Of a stretch of DNA of 64,000 nt, positions 28,996-36,145 are shown in pieces (the first letter of the stretch is position 1; each line of letters opens with the position of its first letter). The notes beneath the pieces were generated by a model. The model made no database searches. It had not been told where the DNA came from and was given only the letters and a program-made list of their open reading frames with translations. Source of the stretch: Anabaena sp. PCC 7108 (GTDB lineage: Bacteria; Cyanobacteriota; Cyanobacteriia; Cyanobacteriales; Nostocaceae); contig NZ_KB235896.1 of assembly GCF_000332135.1 (NCBI RefSeq), forward strand, positions 3,367,321-3,431,320, read 5' to 3'. The position numbers were made by a program, and so were the translations under genes.

Positions 28996-30096
28996 ATGGG
29001 AAAACAATTAATTTGGGAAGACTCCCTTCAGGAAATGTCATTCGCATCGAAGATAAAATCGATAATACCCCCCATACCCATAATACCATTCACCATTTCT
29101 ACGGTAATAGTAATTCTTGTGGCGTGCTTTTCACCTTTGAGTGTTCTTTTTCTACTGGCTATACCTGTTATAATATGGAATCTATTTACTTACATATTTG
29201 CTGCATTTACTGGTTATCATATAGTTCATAATGATCTAAAAAAAGCAATCAACAAAGGATACTACTTAAGTATAAAGGAAGCATTAGTAACGGAATATCC
29301 CCAAGGGCTTGTTTATATTTTGGAAAATGTTCTACTTCACCTTCAAAACTTTCGTATAGATTACCTCCCATTACGTGAGCAAGAGGGATGGTTGGTTTAT
29401 GGATGGCCAAACCAAACCAAATTAAAAGAAGCAGTTCGCATGGCTAAAACCCTCAGTTTAGAATGGGAAAAGCTGAATCCAACAGAGCAAAGCCAAGCAA
29501 TGGAAAATATTAGACAAAAAATTCAAACCGAGGATATGTATCTTTATGGTCCTTGGAAAAAAACGACAAAAGGTGAAATTGAATATTCTGGTCCAGGTAT
29601 TACTATTTCTCAAGACTATTATAAATTTAAGATTTACAAATACTATTATGATTATGATGATTATCAAGCAGATTTAGCTAAATCTAATGAAGGATATCGT
29701 AATCCTAGTTTAGAATTTGCTCAATCTCCTCCCAAAATTGCTTCTCAAGAAATCTCAAGTTTTACGGAGTGGGTTCAGAATAATCCAGTTATTCAAAAAT
29801 TCACTGAATCCCAGCAAAGAAAAGCTTATCAGAAATATTTATATGAGAAAGGAGTATCAGATAGTGTTGTCATGAGTTTTGCAGAGTGGGTTGAGAGTAA
29901 CCCAGTTATTCAAAAATTCACTGAATCTCAGCAAAGAAAAGCTTATCAAAAATATTTATCCGAGAAAGGAGTATCAGATAATAGTATAAACATTTTGTCC
30001 TTTGAAGAGTACATTAAACAAAATTCTGGTTTAGAGTTTTTTACTGAAGAAGAACAACAGGAGCAATATCAAAATTATCTGCGGGAGAATCAATGA
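28996..30096 (+). CDS. Membrane protein with three C-terminal motif repeats
   Basis: 366 aa. A hydrophobic hairpin at about 24-77 (IPPIPIIPFTISTVIVILVA; LFLLAIPVIIWNLFTYIFAA) is followed by a soluble region of about 175 residues that I cannot assign. Three tandem copies of a 39-41-residue motif start at residues 255, 294 and 335, with the pattern SFxEWVxxNPVIxxFT then QQRKAYQKYL. Copies 1 and 2 are nearly identical. The next gene ends in one copy of the same motif. AAGGA and AAGGTG precede the ATG. The gene overlaps the downstream one by four bases (ATGA), which indicates coupling. Confidence 0.72.
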   Translation: MGKQLIWEDSLQEMSFASKIKSIIPPIPIIPFTISTVIVILVACFSPLSVLFLLAIPVIIWNLFTYIFAAFTGYHIVHNDLKKAINKGYYLSIKEALVTEYPQGLVYILENVLLHLQNFRIDYLPLREQEGWLVYGWPNQTKLKEAVRMAKTLSLEWEKLNPTEQSQAMENIRQKIQTEDMYLYGPWKKTTKGEIEYSGPGITISQDYYKFKIYKYYYDYDDYQADLAKSNEGYRNPSLEFAQSPPKIASQEISSFTEWVQNNPVIQKFTESQQRKAYQKYLYEKGVSDSVVMSFAEWVESNPVIQKFTESQQRKAYQKYLSEKGVSDNSINILSFEEYIKQNSGLEFFTEEEQQEQYQNYLRENQ

Positions 30097-30695
30097 TTAT
30101 GGAGAATGAAACAAACACTTCCGTACAAAAAACGGCTTTAAGTTCTGCAAACCAAGAGATTCTTAAAGAACTACATCAACTTGCAAAAATGATGGATAGT
30201 GCTTTTGAGATTCCTGTGATTCGGAAATCTTTGGGAGCAGAAGCTGTTGCTGGGCTTGTGTTACCGGGATTTGGCGACATTATCACAATTTTACCTTCCT
30301 TATATATTATTTGGAGGGCTAAAATGATGGGACTTCCTAATGACAAAATCATCCCGATGTTTAGTAATATTGCTTTAGATACCGGAGTTGGTTTAGTACC
30401 TATTGTTGGTGATTTATTCGATTTTTTCTGGAAAGCTAACATTAAGAATATCAATATTATTCATACCCATTTTAACTTACCTTTCTACAACCCCAATCGC
30501 AAACAATCTCAGATAGATACCGTTCAACCGCAAATATTATCTGCGGATTCTGAGCCACAGGTTATTGTAAAAAGTTCACCTACAAAGAAACTACCTTTTG
30601 AGCAATGGTTGAAAGAAAACCCAGTTATGGTTCATTTTACTTCGGAAGAGCAGAATGAAGCCTATCAGGAATATCTCAGTCAAAATAATCATTAA
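30093..30695 (+). CDS. DUF4112 membrane protein with the shared C-terminal motif
   Basis: 200 aa; ATG 30093 overlaps the upstream stop as ATGA, and ATG 30099 is also possible. Residues 30-130 match DUF4112: MMDSAFEIPVIRKSLGAEAV, GLVLPGFGDIITILPSLYII, and ALDTGVGLVPIVGDLFDFFW then KANIKN, with two hydrophobic helices. DUF4112 has no known function. After a polar linker the protein ends (167-200) with LPFEQWLKENPVMVHFTSEE then QNEAYQEYL, one copy of the motif repeated three times in the upstream protein. This suggests the two bind the same partner or each other. Confidence 0.82.
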   Translation: MIMENETNTSVQKTALSSANQEILKELHQLAKMMDSAFEIPVIRKSLGAEAVAGLVLPGFGDIITILPSLYIIWRAKMMGLPNDKIIPMFSNIALDTGVGLVPIVGDLFDFFWKANIKNINIIHTHFNLPFYNPNRKQSQIDTVQPQILSADSEPQVIVKSSPTKKLPFEQWLKENPVMVHFTSEEQNEAYQEYLSQNNH

Positions 30696-30719
30696 TACAC
30701 AATTAATGTGAGGTAGAAA

Positions 30720-31424
30720 ATGAGTCTTGAAACTAATCAACAAAAACTTGAACAGCAAAAACTGGAGCAAGCTAAACAAGAGAAAAGTTCTACACCTAGA
30801 GACTCTCTTAATAGTGTTTATAAACTGTTAGCGCCAGAAAATAATCAAGAATTAACAGATAATAAATCTGCTCAGACAATTGATAATAGTTCAGAAAACA
30901 ATTTCATCACTGATATCGTTGAAAAACTTCCTGAATGGCGATCGCAAAGAGAGAATAAAGAATCCTCTGAAGGTACAGAAGGTACATCAGATACAGGTAG
31001 GAGATCCCTTGATCTAGTCAAAGAACAGTTAGCGCCAGAAAATAATCAATCTTTGGATGATAATCTAGATAATCCCAATGTACAACCAAATCAAGATATT
31101 TCTCCAGAGGATTCTACACCGGATGATACAGAATTAGAGAATCAGCGCCAAGATATAGAGTCAAATATGAATATAGCTCAACATGAGTCTACTAATGCTC
31201 AAGTAGAAGCTCAAAATGCTCAGAAAGAATATGAACAGGCTAATCAAGAGGCTTTAGAAGCAGAGCAAAAGCCTGATTTAGAATTAAATACCAATTGGCT
31301 CAAAAATAGAAGAGACACAGCCGAAAAAAATGCACAAGCTAAATTCGATAAAGCCACTGAAGCAGAACAGAATCTTCAAGACTTACGGAAACAATTTCAA
31401 GAATTACCAAAACCGAAAAGATGA
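30720..31424 (+). CDS. Hydrophilic coiled-coil protein with internal repeat
   Basis: 234 aa, very polar (Gln, Glu, Asn, Asp and Lys dominate), no signal or membrane segment. Two copies of a block containing LAPENNQ (about residues 36-44 and 103-111) share a 22-bp identical DNA stretch. Residues 140-228 form a long coiled coil (AQVEAQNAQKEYEQANQEAL). A GAGG ribosome-binding site precedes the ATG. It follows the DUF4112 gene by 24 bases, so it is probably the last gene of the cassette. Function is unknown; a structural or adaptor role is inferred only from composition. Confidence 0.65.
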   Translation: MSLETNQQKLEQQKLEQAKQEKSSTPRDSLNSVYKLLAPENNQELTDNKSAQTIDNSSENNFITDIVEKLPEWRSQRENKESSEGTEGTSDTGRRSLDLVKEQLAPENNQSLDDNLDNPNVQPNQDISPEDSTPDDTELENQRQDIESNMNIAQHESTNAQVEAQNAQKEYEQANQEALEAEQKPDLELNTNWLKNRRDTAEKNAQAKFDKATEAEQNLQDLRKQFQELPKPKR

Positions 31425-31556
31425 TTTTAATGGCTCTTGGTATTGAGCCGAGATAAAAGTAACCAAACCTGGTTGAGAAAGCTCTTAAATTCTCTATCAA
31501 TGCAATTGAAACAACCTGTTTAGCCACATTATCACCCGTTAAATAAATAGGGTTTC

Positions 31557-31590
31557 AATAAAAAGCCAGCCCGTACGTGCGGGCTTGGCT
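31557..31590 (-). terminator. Rho-independent terminator of the cpcS-type gene
   Basis: Read on the minus strand, GCCAAGCCCG / CGGGCTGGC forms a strong G/C stem over a CACGTA loop (31564-31590) and is followed by TTTTTATT. It lies 17 bases after the stop of the lyase gene. Confidence 0.8.
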
Positions 31591-31606
31591 ATCGTAGTAT
31601 TAGGTT

Positions 31607-32182
31607 TTATCCTGCGGTAGCTTGAACTGCATTAGCCGCTTCAGTCGCCTTTGTAGATACAGCAGTGCTACCCATGCGAATTTCTGAAGTGAAGGAAGCC
31701 ATACTAAAACCACCAAATCGCTTCAGGACACTTACTCGCATCCGCAAATTGGGACTAGCAAACCACAAGCGTTCTTCAGACCACATGGTTTCATACTCAG
31801 TAATTAGAGTAAGAGCGCCATCATTGCCCATTTTATAGCTACCAGCGACGGGTGCTTTTTCTGCATAACCCATTTCCCGCAGTAACTTACCTTCATCTGG
31901 ATTATCTGCATTAGGAACTGTGGCTAAAACGGTAGAACCTTCGTGTTTTTCTTCGTCCCATTCCATTGTCCCGTTCCAGGTAACTCGCGCACCACAGGAA
32001 GCTGCACTAGGTTCAATTTCATACTGTTGACACAGTTTAATCACCTCTGGATGATCTGCGGCCAGCATCTCAATAGCGATATCTGATTTACCGTCTTCCG
32101 ATTGCTTAAAAGCCAAATGGTGACTTGTGCGATGAGAAAACCATTTACCAGCACTTAACTCAAAAAACTCTTCAATATTCAT
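31607..32182 (-). CDS. cpcS: Phycobiliprotein lyase of the CpcS/CpeS family
   Basis: 191 aa. It begins [20 protein letters not shown], with the family's [12 protein letters not shown] region, and continues with [20 protein letters not shown] and the end [19 protein letters not shown], all diagnostic of the S-type lyases. These beta-barrel (lipocalin-like) enzymes attach phycocyanobilin to Cys-84-type sites of phycocyanin and allophycocyanin subunits. It lies 58 bases downstream of the HEAT-repeat gene on the same strand, probably one operon serving phycobilisome assembly. A strong terminator follows. Confidence 0.92.
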   Translation of the reverse strand: MNIEEFFELSAGKWFSHRTSHHLAFKQSEDGKSDIAIEMLAADHPEVIKLCQQYEIEPSAASCGARVTWNGTMEWDEEKHEGSTVLATVPNADNPDEGKLLREMGYAEKAPVAGSYKMGNDGALTLITEYETMWSEERLWFASPNLRMRVSVLKRFGGFSMASFTSEIRMGSTAVSTKATEAANAVQATAG

Positions 32183-32240
32183 GAATCAAAATTTTCTAAA
32201 TCCTACTTTTATTATTAAAATCTAGCAGGAGTCCTTTAAC

Positions 32241-32921
32241 TTAAACTTGGTTGCCAATTTCTTCAAGTCTTTGCAGAGAAATTCTAGCAGCTTCGGCAAC
32301 ATGGGGATGACTGTCTTTTTCTAGGTATTTCAAAGCTGAGATACTTTTAGGAGTGGGCAAATTAGCCAAAGCTTCTGCAAGACGCTGCCGCACTAACCAA
32401 TCCTCAGCTTGGGCAAAGCGCAGGATATGATCTACAGATTCAATAGATTTAATTTCTCCCAAAGCGGAAATAGCAGCTTGTTGAATAACTACTTCTTCGC
32501 TATCAAGTGCTTTAATCAAAATTTCACGGGCGCGGGGGTCTTTAATATTACCGAGAGATACAGCCGCACTAAATCTAACTAGCCAGTCGGTATCTTCATA
32601 AAAAGCCCGTGATAGAGCCTCTAATGCTCTGTTATCACCCAAATATCCTAAAGCCCCAGCAGCATCAGCACGGATACCATAATCAGGGTCAGTTTCCAAA
32701 ATTCTGATTAATATGGGATAACATTCTGGGGTTTGCTTGATACCTAAAGCAAATACTGCCATTGAACGCAGTTGCAGAGATTCATCATCTAAAACCTTTT
32801 TAATTAAAGGTACAGCATCTTCTGGGGAGATATGGCGCAAGCTGGCCAGGGCTACCATGCGATCGCGCAAATTGGGACTTTCTAACTGAGTAGAAATTAT
32901 CTCTAGGCTGGGAACATTCAT
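32241..32921 (-). CDS. HEAT-repeat protein (phycobilisome lyase/NblB-like)
   Basis: 226 aa made entirely of about six HEAT-like repeats, e.g. SLQLRSMAVFALGIKQTPEC, DYGIRADAAGALGYLGDNRA and DWLVRFSAAVSLGNIKDPRA. The same fold occurs in E/F-type phycobilin lyases and the degradation factor NblB. Its position directly upstream of a CpcS-type lyase favours a phycobilisome role, but the repeats alone cannot tell an enzyme from a scaffold. Cytoplasmic. Confidence 0.82.
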   Translation of the reverse strand: MNVPSLEIISTQLESPNLRDRMVALASLRHISPEDAVPLIKKVLDDESLQLRSMAVFALGIKQTPECYPILIRILETDPDYGIRADAAGALGYLGDNRALEALSRAFYEDTDWLVRFSAAVSLGNIKDPRAREILIKALDSEEVVIQQAAISALGEIKSIESVDHILRFAQAEDWLVRQRLAEALANLPTPKSISALKYLEKDSHPHVAEAARISLQRLEEIGNQV

Positions 32922-33122
32922 TTAATTTACTGCACTTTCTTAATTTATCTTTACTTTAACTTAATTAACTACCTATGCCCCAGGTGTAAGTCTAATGTAT
33001 TCCAGTTAGCAGTCAGATTCTACCCTTAACTGTATCTCAGGTGTGAAGAGAAGAATCAAGGCTAAACATAGGGTTAAAGGTACGACTGTAGAGTACAGCG
33101 TCAAACCTTCAGGAGAATCACA

Positions 33123-33674
33123 ATGGTTCAACTTAGTGAACGTCCAGGTGTCAAACAAATCACAAGCCTGCAAGATAAGTTTATCTACGAAGTAGGTGCG
33201 ATGTACGATGCTGAAAATCGCTTCTTAGAAGCACAGCAGATGATGTGGCAATGTTGTCAAAACAACCAGTGTAAGTCTCTAATTGAGACCCATATTCGTG
33301 AAACTGAGCAGCAAATCAGAAACCTAGAGCAGGTTTTCAGCACTTTGAAGCAGCAACCACAACGGGTGACTTGTGAAGCTGCGGCTGGTGTGATTAGTGA
33401 TGGTCAAAAATTTATGCTACTAGCTGCTAATAATCCCACAATTCTGGATTTGGGTCTAGCAGGAGTTCAGTCTAAAGTTGAGCATTTTGAGATTGCTTGC
33501 TATCGTGGCTTGATTACAGTTGCTGAACGCATGGGACAACAAGAAATTATGCAGTTGCTACAGCAAAACTTGCACCAAGAAGAGCAGACTGCACAAAAAA
33601 TTGACCAGTTGATACCGCAGTTACTTCAAGCAGCACAGTCTGGTAACGCCAAGACAACTGCTAAATCTCGCTAA
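33123..33674 (+). CDS. DUF892 family ferritin-like protein
   Basis: 183 aa, four-helix bundle pattern. It contains LQDKFIYEVGAMYDAENRFL near the N-terminus, typical of the DUF892/YciE-like family, then HIRETEQQIRNLEQVFSTL and a late SKVEHFEIACYRGLITVAE. Carboxylates and His at the expected helix positions could bind a di-metal centre, but this is not proven. A GGAG ribosome-binding site (CTTCAGGAG) precedes the ATG. Family members are linked to stress. Monocistronic. Confidence 0.85.
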   Translation: MVQLSERPGVKQITSLQDKFIYEVGAMYDAENRFLEAQQMMWQCCQNNQCKSLIETHIRETEQQIRNLEQVFSTLKQQPQRVTCEAAAGVISDGQKFMLLAANNPTILDLGLAGVQSKVEHFEIACYRGLITVAERMGQQEIMQLLQQNLHQEEQTAQKIDQLIPQLLQAAQSGNAKTTAKSR

Positions 33675-33710
33675 TTGATAGCAGACTTATATTCAAATAA
33701 TTCACATTGT

Positions 33711-33734
33711 AGAGACGTTTGAGGAAACGTCTCT
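33711..33734. repeat. 10-bp perfect hairpin AGAGACGTTT/AAACGTCTCT
   Basis: A perfect 10-bp stem with a four-base GAGG loop lies between the convergent DUF892 and fasciclin genes. It belongs to a common Nostocales intergenic repeat (AGAGACGT type) and could end transcription from either side, though no T run follows. Confidence 0.6.
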
Positions 33735-33798
33735 ATCTTCGTTTGAGAAAAAAAACTTTTACAAACTCCTGGCAAAATTTATCTGCAAGGGTTTAATT

Positions 33799-34626
33799 CT
33801 ACAGACTAGGTGGCAAAATCAAGTTATCAATTACATGAATAACACCGTTGCTTCCTTGAATATCTGCCTTAGTTACCTGAGCATCATTGACAAATACACC
33901 TTTCTCAGGATCAACTTTCACACTAATTGGATCACCTTGTAAGCTTGTGACTTGACCAGTTTTCAAATCGCCAGAAAGGACTTTACCTGGCACTACATGA
34001 TAAGTTAAAACTTTCACTAATACTTCTTTGTTTTCTGGCTTTAACAAATCCCTTACAGCGTCTTGTGGTAATTTTGCAAAAGCTGCATCAGTAGGCGCAA
34101 AAATTGTGAAAAGACCATTTCCTTTCAATATTTCTGTCAGTCCAGCAGCGTTTAAAGCCTTGATGAGCGTTTTAAAAGATCCATTTGATTCTGCCACTTC
34201 TACAATGTTTTTGGTTTTTATTGTACTAGCAGGTGATTGGTTTGGCTGGGGTGTGGTAGTTTCTGGTATTACAGTTTCAGGATTGCTGGGAACTTCTGTT
34301 TCTGGCTTCATGGGTTGAGTTTCTCCAGGTTCCTTACGACCTCTATAGGGAGGTTCATTGAAAATACTTGGTTTAGGATTGAGTACTCCACTTCCACTTG
34401 TCCCCTTGACCGGCATTTTGCGCTTAGTATTGCCCTTTTCTGTGGATAGGGGTTGATAATTGTCTTGACTTCTTTGACTCTGATTATAGGGAGCTTCGTT
34501 GAAAATATTCGGTTGAGGATTGAGAACTTCTTGGGCTGGAGATGGTAAAGTGATCAGGAGATTAATGCTGGTGATGCCAACTATACCAGCGATGTTGGTC
34601 AATAATTTGCTGTAATTTGCATTCAT
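33799..34626 (-). CDS. Secreted fasciclin (FAS1) domain protein
   Basis: 275 aa. It has an N-terminal signal (MNANYSKLLTNIAGIVGITS, cleavage near PSPAQE), a Pro-rich linker (residues 35-140) and one FAS1 domain (about 145-275). Domain motifs are LIKALNAAGLTEILKGNGLF, TIFAPTDAAFAKLPQD, TYHVVPGKVLSGDLK and NGVIHVIDNLILPP. The linker holds two copies of a motif VLNPxPxIFNExPY (near 35 and 80). FAS1 domains mediate adhesion at the cell surface. Extracytoplasmic location is expected. Confidence 0.9.
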   Translation of the reverse strand: MNANYSKLLTNIAGIVGITSINLLITLPSPAQEVLNPQPNIFNEAPYNQSQRSQDNYQPLSTEKGNTKRKMPVKGTSGSGVLNPKPSIFNEPPYRGRKEPGETQPMKPETEVPSNPETVIPETTTPQPNQSPASTIKTKNIVEVAESNGSFKTLIKALNAAGLTEILKGNGLFTIFAPTDAAFAKLPQDAVRDLLKPENKEVLVKVLTYHVVPGKVLSGDLKTGQVTSLQGDPISVKVDPEKGVFVNDAQVTKADIQGSNGVIHVIDNLILPPSL

Positions 34627-35194
34627 AAATTGTTTTTGTCTTCATTGTTAACAAGCTACATAAAAACTTATAACATTTTGTTAAACCAAAATCTAACTAG
34701 AACCTCAAGTCTAATTTTTGCCCCAGATTCAGAGCATATAGTGATAATAAACTAGTATCGCTTCTCTAGGAAATATGTATGCGGAATTAAAAATTTAAAA
34801 CGCTAGTCAGGAAGACTTTTCAGAAATTGGGAATAATTTGTTGATTTCCGCCTCTGCGTACTAAAATAGCATAGTGAAAATAACTATGCAGCGAAACCAG
34901 TTTAAAAACAATTTTGATTCTCTCTGTCCTCCAGTCAGACTAGCTTCTGCCTTATTTTTCTGGGTTAATCCACATCAAACTAAATTATTTTTTCGGGATT
35001 TTATTTGTAAATTTCCTGGAAAATATCTGATAAATATATTTTGGTCAATTATTAATAGGAACAAAAATTAGGAAAATTTTCTACTTTATTTTCTATTAAA
35101 TAAACGATATAATAACTTAATAGCGGGAAAAATTACTGAAACTAAAGATAGAATTGTAAAGTCAATAAATAAATTGAGTGACAAGGTATACAAT
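34627..35194. other. AT-rich intergenic region, 568 bases
   Basis: No recognisable gene, repeat or hairpin. One 65-codon frame (34874-35071) starts with GTG, is Lys/Asn/Phe-rich and has no domain or ribosome-binding site, so it is left out. The region should hold the promoters of the divergent fasciclin and GST genes. Confidence 0.5.
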
Positions 35195-35989
35195 ATGCTG
35201 GAATTATACCAATGGGAATTATCTCAATATTCTGAAAAGGTGCGTTTAATCCTTGACTATAAAGGGTTAGAGTATCGTAAAATTGAGGTGGCACCAGGAA
35301 TTGGACAAGTAGAATTATTTCGTTTGACAGGTCAGAGACAAGTTCCAGTATTAAAGGATGGTTATAAATATATTGTAGATTCTACGGAAATAGCTAAGTA
35401 TTTAGAGTTAGAATATCCAGATTGCCCAATGATACCAAAAGACCCGAAAAAACGGGCTACTGCTTTATTGATAGAAGATTGGGCGGATGAATCAATAGGA
35501 ACTAAGGCTAGAAAAGCATTCTTTGCTGCTATTAGTCAAGATCAAGATTTCCGTAAGTCTTTATTACCTGTTTCTACACCAGATATTTTCAAAAATATGG
35601 TGGAGGGTGTACCTAGAGATTTGGTCTCGGTTCTGGGTTTTGGGGTGGGTTTTACCCCAGATGTGATTAGTGCTGCGATCGCTAGTCTAAAACAAGATTT
35701 AGACATTCTCACAGAATTATTGGCAGATAGTCCTTATTTATTAGGAGATGAACCAACCATAGCTGATTTAGCAGTTGCGGGATTGTCGATATTGTTGAAG
35801 TTTCCAGAAGGTTCTTATTTGGATTTACCTCCATCTCTCAGAGGTAAAGGAGTCCCCGGTTTAGCTGATAATCCTGATTATGAACCATTCTTCACTTGGC
35901 GCGATCGCCTCTACGCCCAATTCAGAAAACCTCTATCAACCATATCTCCAAGTGCGCCAAGTGCGCCAACTTCAATTCAGATTGATTAA
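35195..35989 (+). CDS. Glutathione S-transferase family protein, second copy
   Basis: 264 aa from MLELYQWELSQYSEKVRLIL; the in-frame TTG at 35174 is unlikely to be the start. The N-terminal thioredoxin-like half has Ser in the SQYSEKVR position, TGQRQVPVLKDGYKYIVDST with the cis-Pro, and the ST pair. A long helical C-terminal domain includes LLGDEPTIADLAVAGLSILL. It is longer than the GST at 1022-1582 and belongs to a different subclass. Substrate unknown. It precedes the second HerA-type gene by about 155 bases, which contain GGTGACA repeat units. Confidence 0.85.
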   Translation: MLELYQWELSQYSEKVRLILDYKGLEYRKIEVAPGIGQVELFRLTGQRQVPVLKDGYKYIVDSTEIAKYLELEYPDCPMIPKDPKKRATALLIEDWADESIGTKARKAFFAAISQDQDFRKSLLPVSTPDIFKNMVEGVPRDLVSVLGFGVGFTPDVISAAIASLKQDLDILTELLADSPYLLGDEPTIADLAVAGLSILLKFPEGSYLDLPPSLRGKGVPGLADNPDYEPFFTWRDRLYAQFRKPLSTISPSAPSAPTSIQID

Positions 35990-36145
35990 TTTAGGTGACA
36001 GGTGACAGGTGAACCAGCGCGGTCTTGGGGGTTTCCCCCATTAGCGACTGGTGAACCCGAAGGGTGACAGGTGACAGTAAGAAGTTTACCAATTACCAAT
36101 CACCTATTTCCTATTCCCTATTCCCTATTTCCACTGACAAATAAA

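Noticed and set aside
34874-35071. 65-codon GTG-start frame
   Set aside because: AT-rich composition, no ribosome-binding site, no recognisable domain, isolated.
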